Below are positions 52,801 through 60,436 of a DNA stretch of 64,000 nt, piece after piece. Position numbers and translations under genes: made by a program. A model generated the notes under the pieces. The model did not search any database. It had not been told where the DNA came from and saw only the letters and a program-made list of their open reading frames with translations. The stretch is from an uncultured Prevotellaceae bacterium. GTDB taxonomy: Bacteria; Bacteroidota; Bacteroidia; Bacteroidales; Bacteroidaceae. Position 1 is the first letter of the stretch, and every line of letters starts with the position of its first letter. The stretch is from NCBI GenBank assembly GCA_947169115.1, contig CAMVOK010000009.1, positions 43,258 through 107,257 of the forward strand, read 5' to 3'.

Positions 52801-54064
52801 TGCCGAGAACAGGACCTTTGGCTTCGGTGCTGGCGAATATGCCCCCTACATCAACATTGAACCTCTTCGGATTCTGGCTACCGCTAAGGCTCTTGACCAG
52901 ACTGCCGTGAACGCACAGGAGGATGTGCATGCACTGATAGCTGAACTGAATACTGCTGCATGGATTGCCAATAGTGCAGATGTGGATGCTATCTACAACG
53001 GTATGTTTGCAACCGTGACCGAGGGTGCTAACTATCCTGACGGATGGGCACGCACCAATGGTTGGGGACAGATGCAGAGTGCCCTTTCAGGCGACTTCGA
53101 AACGGCATACTACAACCAGCCGGGTTCTCTCAAGTATGGTACAACAGGTGTGTACACCATGCCTTTGGCTGCCAATACCGTTTACAAACTGACATTCAGC
53201 TACCGTTCGCATGAGAATAACTCCAACCATGGTGTAACCGCAAGTATCCTTAATGGTGAGGATGGACTGAGTGGAAAGACCTTCCCCGGCAATGGCTCTA
53301 CCAGCGACTGGGCTACCGTAAGTACGTTCTTTACAACAGGTGCTGCTGGTAACTATGTACTCACACTTGCCAACAACGGAAATACCTGGATGACCAATGT
53401 AAGCCTTGTTAAGGCTGAGATAGTGGACATCACATATATTGAGACAAACGATAATACCATTGAAGAGGCATATGCTAACGTGATGGTATCGCGCAGCATC
53501 AAGGCTGGCTACAACACCGTAGTTCTGCCCTTCGACTTGACGGCTGACCAGGTGGCTGATGCATTCGGTGCTGGTACCAAAGTTTACAACTTCAGTGAGA
53601 CCAGTGATGATTCTAATAATGTAACCATCAACTTTAACGAGGGTGACGGTTCTATTACAGCCAACGTGCCCGTTTTGGTGAAGGCTACAGTAGCCACTTC
53701 TGCTCAGACATTTAATAATGTTATCACGGTTCCTGCCAGCGAGGCTCAGGTTGGTGGCAATAACGTTCTCTTCGTGGGTACGTATGCTCCCATCACGGTT
53801 GCTGCAGGTGACTACTTCGTTAGTGGCGGCCTCCTGTACAAGAGCGCCGGTTCTACCAACCTCAAGGCCTTCCGTGCCTACATCGATGCTCAGGAAGCAT
53901 CAAGCGTTAAGATGTTCATCGACGGTCTGGAGACAGCCATCAGTGCCATCAACGCCGAGGCAGAGGCTGAGCAGGGTGCCATCTACAACCTGGCTGGTCA
54001 GCGCGTCAGCAAGGCCGTCCGTGGCATCTACGTGAAGAACGGCAAGAAAGTGGTTGTAAAATAA
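49862..54064 (+). CDS. large secreted modular surface protein, cassette 3
   Basis: 1400 residues. Signal peptide MKIKKLFALAVAMLCTALTWA, unlike cassettes 1 and 2. The N-terminal module TSTYLTNADFSQSTPLTG.. IEGWTSVV begins directly with a galactose-binding-like fold rather than a trefoil. Further beta modules (LPAGVYTLTYDVENVN; IPNGTYKLKIAAFVQA; LPAGEFVLMSAGRGSA) alternate with FIVAR-like helices (SANSINGRLGDSDLTSAIAT; ALANANAALANSDYANVTGS). From about residue 1195 to the end it closely matches cassette 1 (GYNTVVLPFDLTADQVADAF, VYNFSETSDDSN, GDYFVSGGLLYKSAG, IYNLAGQRVSKAVRG), with almost identical DNA over the last about 320 bp. Surface binding is inferred. Confidence 0.85.
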   Translation: MKIKKLFALAVAMLCTALTWAQTDVTSTYLTNADFSQSTPLTGTYLYGYGKDGLPYGFQTIEGWTSVVTAGDNSNSSYPNSGMAAGVFAYGSSTQLKGNSKAAPATNPNGEASGNCFGFFGVWGDGGYYYQNVTLAAGKYTITVPMYNQSGTQTNTTYTGFFPTSGTNRTVAVNPTVGQWVNQTVTFTLSAETEGQIRIGYQSTGSGSGANPMLFIDCVKIEFTSQVVKDVLVTALASANSINGRLGDSDLTSAIATAQAVYDNINATQEQVNSAAETLNTATETAMANAIIGGTEATVALANADLASLDGWTVASSSSFNDKGNGLIGTYQVRFSPATVDATHLATEYCFGFEARWGGNFASYNQTTVALPAGVYTLTYDVENVNSATQNLTYADYSFVQVGDTKYYSAETEWMKAQSSWTTHTIHVTLENPAPLTVSFGYGTGSNNSSADVTPALYVSHVKLTWSDPLQAAKDALGAEIAKAQLCDAKEGLASAISAAQSVLNTATTQAELEQALADLQAADKDAVLRYENGLADAAATNGMLTGFVVNGTFDSNTNGWTCTGGFQNQALASNQHGDFTVPFFENWNGSAKVNKMYQNINNIPNGTYKLKIAAFVQALADPNESQYVYANNDKTYLITGDPTFYEVWTVVTTNAVEIGLEQTTATTQWMGIDNVTLTYYGAGDVIAQAQAGAHKANWDEALANANAALANSDYANVTGSEKTALQTEVAKAEPTTAQGYDDATAALNTAISTFTTAKSNYDFYVDAVAMYTPFGVSVTAPTTADEAVEAARALNVAAFAAAKADYPIDATAVYPTSWSGSLSSTSSGQHWSGDASISYADNWSGSANTVSRSTTLSLPAGEFVLMSAGRGSANTVVTMEANGVTVTYANNGDLGRGIDTDGNANFSTEGTYANENIGRGWEWRMIPVTLTAATDVTVTQTIARLAGNSWGSFVDFTVLKKSVVATAEDYEALNSAIEAAENRTFGFGAGEYAPYINIEPLRILATAKALDQTAVNAQEDVHALIAELNTAAWIANSADVDAIYNGMFATVTEGANYPDGWARTNGWGQMQSALSGDFETAYYNQPGSLKYGTTGVYTMPLAANTVYKLTFSYRSHENNSNHGVTASILNGEDGLSGKTFPGNGSTSDWATVSTFFTTGAAGNYVLTLANNGNTWMTNVSLVKAEIVDITYIETNDNTIEEAYANVMVSRSIKAGYNTVVLPFDLTADQVADAFGAGTKVYNFSETSDDSNNVTINFNEGDGSITANVPVLVKATVATSAQTFNNVITVPASEAQVGGNNVLFVGTYAPITVAAGDYFVSGGLLYKSAGSTNLKAFRAYIDAQEASSVKMFIDGLETAISAINAEAEAEQGAIYNLAGQRVSKAVRGIYVKNGKKVVVK

Positions 54065-54065
54065 T

Positions 54066-54105
54066 TGAAAATTCAAAATTGAAAATTCAAAATTCAAAAT
54101 TAGAA
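54066..54105 (+). repeat. GAAAATTCAAAATT spacer repeat, cassette 3
   Basis: Identical to the spacers at 43402-43440 and 49325-49364. Confidence 0.75.
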
Positions 54106-54109
54106 GATT

Positions 54110-54295
54110 ATGAAAAAGACATATTTGCAACCCGATACAGAGATTCAGAAGGTCAATGTTGTACAGATGCTGTCAGCCTCCATTACCGGTGTAGGTGGTG
54201 GTTCGGGTCTTGGCCAGGCAGATCCCACTGATCCTATTCCCGAAGAGGGCGACGTCAAGGAGTTCATCTTCGAAGAGAATCCCTGGGAGTATTAA
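54110..54295 (+). CDS. 61-residue peptide with GG motif, cassette 3
   Basis: The protein is identical to the peptide at 43446-43631, with GG at 29-30 and the acidic tail ending PWEY. The DNA differs by about one silent base (CTT versus CCC region near the end), so the two copies are recent duplicates or are kept alike by gene conversion together with the 3' end of the large gene. Function is unknown. Confidence 0.75.
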   Translation: MKKTYLQPDTEIQKVNVVQMLSASITGVGGGSGLGQADPTDPIPEEGDVKEFIFEENPWEY

Positions 54296-54296
54296 G

Positions 54297-54365
54297 TAAC
54301 GATAACGGAAACGTTAACGTGAACGAAGACGAAAACGATAACGAAAAAAAAACGTTAACTAACGT
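54297..54365 (+). repeat. NNAACG hexamer array, cassette 3
   Basis: AACGAT AACGGA AACGTT AACGTG AACGAA GACGAA AACGAT AACGAA ..., ending GTTAACTAACGTA. Confidence 0.75.
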
Positions 54366-54370
54366 ATATG

Positions 54371-54413
54371 AAAAAGCCTCCCCGAGCCGCATGGCTCGGG
54401 GAGGCTTTTTTAT
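54371..54413. terminator. terminator, cassette 3 and manC
   Basis: AAAAAGCCTCCCCGAGCC, loop GCAT, GGCTCGGGGAGGCTTTTTT. A-rich on one side and T-rich on the other, it can end both the peptide transcript and the convergent manC transcript. Confidence 0.9.
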
Positions 54414-54428
54414 GGCTCTTATTGCTTT

Positions 54429-55505
54429 TTATTCCAAACCAAGTTGGGTTTGTGCTTCGGTCATCATGCGGCGCATGGTGGCGGTGTTTTGTTTGGGACA
54501 AATCATCAGCACGTCGCCCTCCTCCACCACGAGGTAGTCCTGAAGTCCTTCGATGATGGCAGTGTGGTTCTTGGGCATACGTATCACGTTGCCCTTGCAA
54601 CTGTAAAGCTGAGCTTGTGTGTTGAGCAGCAGGTTGCCGTCCTTGTCGCGTTGCTGGTGGGCATCGAGGGTGCCCCAGGTGCCAAGGTCGGCCCATCCGA
54701 AATGGCACGTGCAGACATAGACATTCTCACTCTTCTCCATGATGCTCATGTCGATGCTTAGTTTGGGCAACACGCTGAAGAAGTCGGGCAGGTATGTGGG
54801 GTCGGCAATTTCGGCACCAGCCATCATCTTTGGTATCTCTACCTGATATTCAGGAACTAGACGGTAGATGTTGTCGAGCATGGCATCGGCACTGAAGAGG
54901 AAGATACCCGTGTTCCAAAGGAAACTACCATCCTGCATGAAAATCTCGGCAAACTGGCGTTCGGGTTTCTCGGTGAAGGTCTTCACATGGAAGATATCCT
55001 TGTCGGATGTCTCTTCGTCCATCTGGATGTAGCCGTAGCCCGTTTCGGGGCGGGTGGGGCGGATGCCCATTACGGCCAGACGTTTGCCGGCAGATACAAA
55101 CTGAAAGGCGTGACGGATGTCTTCCTGAAAGCGGTCTTCGTTGAGAATCAACTGGTCGGCAGGAGAGACCACAATGTTGGCCTGTGGATCTACTTTCTTG
55201 ATGAACACGGTTCCCCAGGCTACACATGCCAGGGTGCCACGTTGGAGGGGTTCTTCCAGAATGTGACGGTCGTCAACCATGGGCAGTTGCTCATAGATAT
55301 AGGGCAGGTATTCTACATTGGTAGAGATGTATATGTGATCGGCTGGCATGAACCGCGCATAGCGCTCGTAAGTCTCTTGCAGCAGGGTACGCCCCGTTCC
55401 AAAAATGTCGAGGAACTGTTTAGGGCGGCTCTTGCGGCTCAGAGGCCATAGACGGCTGCCAATGCCTCCGGCCAATATGAGACAGTAGTTGTGTGTGTGT
55501 TCCAT
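54429..55505 (-). CDS. manC: mannose-1-phosphate guanylyltransferase
   Basis: 358 residues. N-terminal nucleotidyltransferase signature LAGGIGSRLWPLSRKSRPKQF, then VVSPADQLI (metal site), VKTFTEKPE and NTGIFLFSADAML, all typical of GDP-mannose pyrophosphorylase. It makes GDP-mannose from mannose 1-phosphate and GTP for surface polysaccharides and fucose synthesis. There is no C-terminal phosphomannose isomerase domain, so it is the single-function form. It is the last gene of a minus-strand run greA-HIT-manC. Confidence 0.93.
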   Translation of the reverse strand: MEHTHNYCLILAGGIGSRLWPLSRKSRPKQFLDIFGTGRTLLQETYERYARFMPADHIYISTNVEYLPYIYEQLPMVDDRHILEEPLQRGTLACVAWGTVFIKKVDPQANIVVSPADQLILNEDRFQEDIRHAFQFVSAGKRLAVMGIRPTRPETGYGYIQMDEETSDKDIFHVKTFTEKPERQFAEIFMQDGSFLWNTGIFLFSADAMLDNIYRLVPEYQVEIPKMMAGAEIADPTYLPDFFSVLPKLSIDMSIMEKSENVYVCTCHFGWADLGTWGTLDAHQQRDKDGNLLLNTQAQLYSCKGNVIRMPKNHTAIIEGLQDYLVVEEGDVLMICPKQNTATMRRMMTEAQTQLGLE

Positions 55506-55577
55506 AGTAGTTAGCTTATGGGGAATGATTTCTCGGAGTTTTCGGAGGTCTCGGAAGACTCAGAAAACTCTGAGTTC

Positions 55578-55976
55578 TCAGCGATTATTGAAAGCCTGAA
55601 GAATCTTGTCAGCTGTTTGCTGCATCTCCTCGGGGCTGAACTGGTGCTTGGGGTTAGCAAAGTTCAGGTCGCCCTCGTTCTGCATGGGTACGAGGTGGAT
55701 GTGGGCATGGGGTACTTCCAGTCCGAGTACGGCCTGACCCACCTTGCGACAAGGCAGTACCTGTTTGATGGCCTTGGCTACGTGTTTGGCAAAGACCTGC
55801 ATGGCGGCAATCTCCTCGTCGGTGAGGTCGAAGAAGTAATCTACCTCGCGCTTGGGGATAACCAACGTATGGCCTAGGGCCAGGGGGGCAATGTCGAGGA
55901 AGGCGTAGAAACGGTCGTCTTCTGCACACTTGTAGCTGGGAATCTCACCAGCAACTATCTTTGAGAATATGGTCAT
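55578..55976 (-). CDS. HIT family nucleotide hydrolase
   Basis: 132 residues. It starts TIFSKIVAGEIPSYKCAEDD, the usual Hint/HinT opening, and carries the histidine triad in VPHAHIHLVPM. It probably hydrolyses purine nucleoside phosphoramidates or adenylated intermediates in the cytoplasm. It lies between greA and manC on the same strand. The spacer to manC (55506-55577) holds short CTCGGAGTTTTCGGAGG repeats. Confidence 0.93.
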   Translation of the reverse strand: MTIFSKIVAGEIPSYKCAEDDRFYAFLDIAPLALGHTLVIPKREVDYFFDLTDEEIAAMQVFAKHVAKAIKQVLPCRKVGQAVLGLEVPHAHIHLVPMQNEGDLNFANPKHQFSPEEMQQTADKILQAFNNR

Positions 55977-56049
55977 AGGTTTAGGGGGTAGGGGATTAAA
56001 GGTTTAAAGGTTTAAAGGGGTTAAGAGTTTAAGGAGGGATAAGATAATC
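55977..56049. repeat. TTAAAGGTTTAAAGG spacer repeat
   Basis: AAAGGTTTAAAGGTTTAAAGGGG units, the same family as the TTAAACC arrays at 28322-28370 and 33240-33270. Confidence 0.6.
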
Positions 56050-56520
56050 CTATAGGTCGAAGTTAATGCTTGTTATCTCCAGTTCTACCATGCCGGCGGG
56101 AACCTTGATGCTAACGACATCGCCTACGTGCTTGCCCAGCAGTCCCTGTGCTATGGGGGTGCCTACGCTGATTTTGCCCTCGCGCAGGTTGGCTTCGCTT
56201 TCGCTTACGATGGTGTACTTCATCTGCATGCCGTTCTTTACGTTCTTCAGTCCTACGGTAGCCAGAATCTGCACGCTGCTGGTGTCCAGTGTCTTGGTGT
56301 CGATGATTTTGGCATCCATGATGGTCTGCTTCAGCAGTGCAATCTTGGTTTCCAACTTGGCCTGTGCCTCTTTTGCGGCATCATACTCTGCGTTCTCACT
56401 GAGGTCGCCCTTGTCGCGAGCCTCTGCAATGGCAGCACTGGCGGCGAGACGTTCTACGCTTTCCAGGTGCTGCAGTTCGGCTACCAGTTTGTCGTAGCCC
56501 TGTTGTGACATGTAAGCCAT
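56050..56520 (-). CDS. greA: transcript cleavage factor GreA
   Basis: 156 residues. An N-terminal coiled coil (YDKLVAELQHLESVERLAASAAIAEARDKGDLSENAEYDAAKE) carries the acidic tip DLSENAEYDAA that enters the polymerase channel. The C-terminal FKBP-like domain has SEANLREGKISVGTPIAQGLLGKHVGD. It rescues backtracked RNA polymerase by stimulating transcript cleavage. The start could be the first ATG (56520) or the one three codons later. Confidence 0.96.
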   Translation of the reverse strand: MAYMSQQGYDKLVAELQHLESVERLAASAAIAEARDKGDLSENAEYDAAKEAQAKLETKIALLKQTIMDAKIIDTKTLDTSSVQILATVGLKNVKNGMQMKYTIVSESEANLREGKISVGTPIAQGLLGKHVGDVVSIKVPAGMVELEITSINFDL

Positions 56521-56630
56521 ATTTATTTACAATTTACGATTTACAATTTACGATTTACAATTTACGATTTACGAAATGCTATTTACGAGTTATGAATTAC
56601 GAAATACGAATTACGAGTTACGATTTTTTC
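56521..56630. repeat. TTTACGATTTACAA spacer array
   Basis: TTTACAATTTACGATTTACAATTTACG units followed by degenerate ATTACGAAATACG units. A related array is in frame inside rnr (20770-20807). Confidence 0.65.
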
Positions 56631-56633
56631 GAT

Positions 56634-56676
56634 AGTCAAAAAAGGAATCCCGACGATTTCGCATCGTCGGAATCCA
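56634..56676 (-). terminator. terminator of the GH51 gene
   Basis: On the minus strand GGATTCCGACGAT, loop, ATCGTCGGGATTCC followed by TTTTTTGAC. It lies 82 bp after the GH51 stop codon. Confidence 0.85.
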
Positions 56677-56757
56677 TTTCCATGTCTATTTTTTATTAAC
56701 CTTATGACAAAGTTAGGGAGAAAAAACTATATCTCCAAACTTTCCCGGTCTTTTTAA

Positions 56758-58746
56758 CTATTTTTTAGCCTTGAAGACCACGAAAGTCTTGGCAGGGATG
56801 CTTGCCTCAATGACGTTGCCTTTGGCTTGGGTGGCAGACTCTTTGGGAGTAATGAGGTTGGGGTTGTCCACCGTGTTCTCTCCGTCGTAGTTGCTGCAGT
56901 CGAGGCTGATGACGGTTACCTGTCCCAAGGTTTTTTCGCCTTCAAGACGGATGGCCACGGTCTTAGCCTGCTCGCAGGTGTTGGCTACCTTTACGATATA
57001 CTCGGCTTTGTCCTTGTCCCATACGGCAGAGGCCAGCACGCCGTCTTCACCCTTCTTGGGGAAGTTGCTGTTTTGGATGGGGAGAACGTTGGTACCTTTG
57101 TTTTGGGCGAAGAGTGCCTGTACATGGTAGCTGGCCGAAAGGGCGCAACGCAGGTTGTCGTACCAAATCATGTCGGGGCGCCACTGCCAACCATCGACGT
57201 GGCTGAATAGGGGGGCGTAGGTAGCCATGTGTACGACGTCGGCATTACGCTCGATGCCCGTAACAAAGGCAGCCTCGTAGATACTGGCTCCGGCGTGGTT
57301 CCACTTCTTGCCACGGTCGTGACAGGCATATTCTCCAGCGAAAACCTTTGGACCTGTGCGGTCATACTTGTCGTAGCGGTTCCACTCGTTCTTGAACCAC
57401 GAAATGGGGCGGTAGAAGTGTTCGTCCACGAGGTCGGCTCCCTGACGCTTCATGGCTTCCCAGCCGATGTCGAAGTTGTGTCCCTCGGAGTCGGGACCGC
57501 TGGTGCCGATAATCTTTATCTCAGGATGAGCCTTGCGTACGGCATCGGCCACAATCTTCACGCGTTTGAAGTAGAAGTCGCCCCACTGCTCGTTGCCTAT
57601 GCCTAAGAACTTCATGTTGAAGGGAGCCGGATGGCCCATGTCGGCACGTACCTTGCCCCACTTTGAGTCGGCAGGGCCGTTGGCAAACTCGATGAGGTCG
57701 AGGCAGTCGTCGATATATTCTTTCAGTCCCTCCTCTGTGGCAGGGGCGTGTGCCTTTTCGTTGTTCCAGTTCTGATATTGACAGGCCATGCCCACGTTGA
57801 GCACGGGCAACGGCTCACTGCCAATCTCCTCGCTCAGCAGGAAAAACTCGTAGAAGCCCAAGCCATAGGACTGGAAGTAGTCGGGGTAGTAGCGATAGGT
57901 GAAGGTGCTCTCCCAACGGTTCTTGTTCAGGGGACGGTTCTCTACGGGGCCTACGGTGTTCTTCCACTGGTAACGGTTTTCCAGGTTCACACCTTCCACG
58001 ATGCAACCGCCAGGGAAACGGAAAATACCCGGCTTCATGTCGGCAAGAGCCTGAGCCAAGTCCTTACGCATACCGTTTTCGTGTCCCATCCATGTATCAA
58101 CGGGGAAAAGACTGACGTGTTCCACATCTAACACGCCTGAGCCACTACGGCCGTTCTCGTCGCAGAGGAACAGACGCAGGGTGGCTTTATCCACGGTCTT
58201 GCTACTCTTGATGATGGCGGTGTATTTCTGCCAGTCGCGGCTGCTTACCTTTATATCCGTAGAGGTGAACTCCTGTCGTTCGCCCTGGGTGTAGGGTTCT
58301 GCCAATTGCACACGTAACACTTGGGCCTTGCCTTCGGGCACACGGGCATAGACAGAGAAACGGTATTCCTTGTCACGTTCTACACCGATGCCGAAGAAAC
58401 CTTCGTTCTGCAAGCCAGTCCACCAGTCGCCATGTCCCATGGAACTAAGGCGTGCGTAGTGAGGATTACGGTTGAAGGGGCCATCGTTTTTGATTTCCAC
58501 CTTACCAAAGGCTTGCCAACCCAACAGGTGGTCGGGGGTAAACTCAAACGAGCGGTTTTTCACCAGTTCGGCATACAGACCGCCATCGGCAGCGAAGTTG
58601 ATGTCCTCGAAGAAGATGCCATACGTGGTAGGCTGTACCTCGGCACCGGGTTTCTGGGTTTGTACGGTCAGCGTATAGTCCTGTGCTACTGCGCTTGCCG
58701 ATACTCCCAATAGGGCTGTTCCCAATAAGAAAGTTCTTATATTCAT
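56758..58746 (-). CDS. GH51 alpha-L-arabinofuranosidase, exported
   Basis: 662 residues from the ATG at 58746, which starts a signal peptide (MNIRTFLLGTALLGVSASAVAQ); the open frame upstream is non-coding. N-terminal region: QPTTYGIFFEDINFAADGGLYAELVKNRSFE, then a CBM4-like beta insert (about 70-220), then the GH51 barrel with FRFPGGCIVEGV, acid/base Glu in FLGIGNEQWGDFY and nucleophile Glu in VFAGEYACHD, and a C-terminal beta domain. It removes arabinose side chains from arabinoxylan or arabinan outside the cytoplasm, supporting a plant-fibre diet. It has its own promoter and terminator. Confidence 0.94.
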   Translation of the reverse strand: MNIRTFLLGTALLGVSASAVAQDYTLTVQTQKPGAEVQPTTYGIFFEDINFAADGGLYAELVKNRSFEFTPDHLLGWQAFGKVEIKNDGPFNRNPHYARLSSMGHGDWWTGLQNEGFFGIGVERDKEYRFSVYARVPEGKAQVLRVQLAEPYTQGERQEFTSTDIKVSSRDWQKYTAIIKSSKTVDKATLRLFLCDENGRSGSGVLDVEHVSLFPVDTWMGHENGMRKDLAQALADMKPGIFRFPGGCIVEGVNLENRYQWKNTVGPVENRPLNKNRWESTFTYRYYPDYFQSYGLGFYEFFLLSEEIGSEPLPVLNVGMACQYQNWNNEKAHAPATEEGLKEYIDDCLDLIEFANGPADSKWGKVRADMGHPAPFNMKFLGIGNEQWGDFYFKRVKIVADAVRKAHPEIKIIGTSGPDSEGHNFDIGWEAMKRQGADLVDEHFYRPISWFKNEWNRYDKYDRTGPKVFAGEYACHDRGKKWNHAGASIYEAAFVTGIERNADVVHMATYAPLFSHVDGWQWRPDMIWYDNLRCALSASYHVQALFAQNKGTNVLPIQNSNFPKKGEDGVLASAVWDKDKAEYIVKVANTCEQAKTVAIRLEGEKTLGQVTVISLDCSNYDGENTVDNPNLITPKESATQAKGNVIEASIPAKTFVVFKAKK

Positions 58747-58783
58747 AATGTTAAAGTTTTGGTTACTATTAGTCTTATTTCTG

Positions 58784-58791
58784 CAAAGATA
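58784..58791 (-). promoter_or_regulatory. -7 promoter box TATCTTTG for the GH51 gene
   Basis: A perfect box on the minus strand, 38 bp upstream of the ATG. Confidence 0.6.
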
Positions 58792-58931
58792 CGAAGAAAC
58801 GTGAAAAAGGCCAAATATATTTGTGTTTTTCCACAGGCTGAGTTTTATCTGGATGGAAGAAGGAAAAGTTACTTCTGTAAAAGTTTCTTCCGAAATGTGC
58901 GTTGCAACTTGCACGGAAAAATAAAAAATAG

Positions 58932-58939
58932 TATATTTG
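58932..58939 (+). promoter_or_regulatory. -7 promoter box TATATTTG for glmM-nagA
   Basis: A TAnnTTTG box 42 bp upstream of the glmM ATG. Confidence 0.6.
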
Positions 58940-58980
58940 CAGCGAATATCAAACATTAACTTAAATCCTAATCACACGCT

Positions 58981-60369
58981 ATGACACTGGTTAAATCTAT
59001 TTCCGGTATTCGCGGTACCATTGGTGGTCGCACGGGTGACACCTTGAACCCTCTGGACATCGTGAAGTTTACAACGGCATACGCCACCCTTATTCGCAAA
59101 ACTACGAAGGTGACTACGAACAAGATTGTGGTGGGGCGCGATGCACGCATCTCTGGCGAGATGGTGAAGAATGTCGTCTGTGGTACGCTCATGGGCATGG
59201 GTTTCGATGTCGTGAACATCGGTCTGGCCACTACGCCAACCACGGAGATTGCTGTCGTTATGGAGGGAGCCTGTGGTGGCATCATCCTGACCGCCAGTCA
59301 CAATCCCCGTATGTGGAATGCCCTGAAACTCCTGAACGAGAAGGGTGAGTTCCTGAACAAGGCCGAAGGCGAGGAGGTACTCCGCATAGCCGAGGCAGAG
59401 GAGTTCGAGTATGCCGATGTGGACCATCTGGGTAAGTACATTGAAAACAATACCTATGACCAGAAGCACATCGACATGGTGAAGAACCTGGCATTGGTGG
59501 ACGTTGAGGCCATCAAGAAGCGCAAGTTCCGTGTGGCTCTGGATACTGTGAACTCCGTAGGTGGTGTCATCCTGCCTAAGTTGCTGGAGCAATTGGGCGT
59601 AGAGACGGTGACCACCCTCTTCGGGGAACCCACGGGTGACTTCCAGCATAACCCCGAACCACTGGAAAAGAACCTGGCCGACATTAAGGCACTGATGCAG
59701 AAGGGTGGTTACGACATAGCCTTCGTTGTTGACCCCGATGTGGACCGACTGGCCATGTTCTGCGAGGACGGCACTATGTATGGCGAGGAATACACCTTGG
59801 TTACCGTGGCCGACTACATTCTGCAAAATACCCCGGGCAACACAGTATCGAACCTCTCCAGCACTCGTGCCCTGCGCGATGTGACTCGCAAATATGGCTG
59901 TGAGTATAATGCCGCTGCCGTGGGTGAGGTGAACGTGGTTACGAAGATGAAGGAAACTAACGCAGTCATCGGCGGTGAGGGCAACGGTGGAGTCATTTAT
60001 CCTGCTGCTCACTATGGACGTGACGCTCTTGTTGGCATCGCCCTCATGCTTACCTATCTGGCTAAGAAGGGCATGAAGACCAGCGAACTGCGTGCTACCT
60101 ATCCTCCTTACCAGATTGCCAAGAACCGCATCGATTTGACACCCGATACCGACGTGGATGCCATCCTCGTGAAGGTGAAGGAGATGTACACAGGTAAGGC
60201 CGATGTGAACGACATTGACGGTGTGAAGATTGACTTCCCTGACAAGTGGGTACACCTGCGCAAGTCGAATACCGAACCCATTATCCGTGTCTATAGCGAG
60301 GCTGCCACCATGGCCGAGGCCGACCAACTGGGCAAGGACATTATGGATGTAGTGTATAGTATGGTATAA
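58981..60369 (+). CDS. glmM: phosphoglucosamine mutase
   Basis: 462 residues, alpha-D-phosphohexomutase family: KSISGIRGTIGG at the start, phosphoserine loop ILTASHNPRMWNALK, metal-binding DPDVDRLA, sugar-binding GGEGNGG and phosphate-binding RKSNTEPIIRVYSEA. Interconverting glucosamine 6- and 1-phosphate is the likely role, although phosphoglucomutase or phosphomannomutase activity cannot be ruled out. The nagA neighbour 67 bp downstream supports amino-sugar metabolism. Confidence 0.9.
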   Translation: MTLVKSISGIRGTIGGRTGDTLNPLDIVKFTTAYATLIRKTTKVTTNKIVVGRDARISGEMVKNVVCGTLMGMGFDVVNIGLATTPTTEIAVVMEGACGGIILTASHNPRMWNALKLLNEKGEFLNKAEGEEVLRIAEAEEFEYADVDHLGKYIENNTYDQKHIDMVKNLALVDVEAIKKRKFRVALDTVNSVGGVILPKLLEQLGVETVTTLFGEPTGDFQHNPEPLEKNLADIKALMQKGGYDIAFVVDPDVDRLAMFCEDGTMYGEEYTLVTVADYILQNTPGNTVSNLSSTRALRDVTRKYGCEYNAAAVGEVNVVTKMKETNAVIGGEGNGGVIYPAAHYGRDALVGIALMLTYLAKKGMKTSELRATYPPYQIAKNRIDLTPDTDVDAILVKVKEMYTGKADVNDIDGVKIDFPDKWVHLRKSNTEPIIRVYSEAATMAEADQLGKDIMDVVYSMV

Positions 60370-60436
60370 ACCCTATAAGCCTAATATGCCTAAAAAGTCC
60401 AATAAGCCCATAAGTCTTATTAAAGAAAGGAAAACA

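Noticed and set aside
39966..54064. idea that the large proteins are SusC/SusD-type glycan importers
   Set aside because: They have no TonB plug, barrel or SusD TPR features; they are modular beta and helical proteins with a C-terminal tail.
54319..54537. 72-codon open frame after cassette 3
   Set aside because: It runs through the hexamer array and the terminator hairpin.
58972..60327. 451-codon open frame antisense to glmM
   Set aside because: It lies fully opposite a well-supported gene and has no domain; it is a by-product of codon bias.
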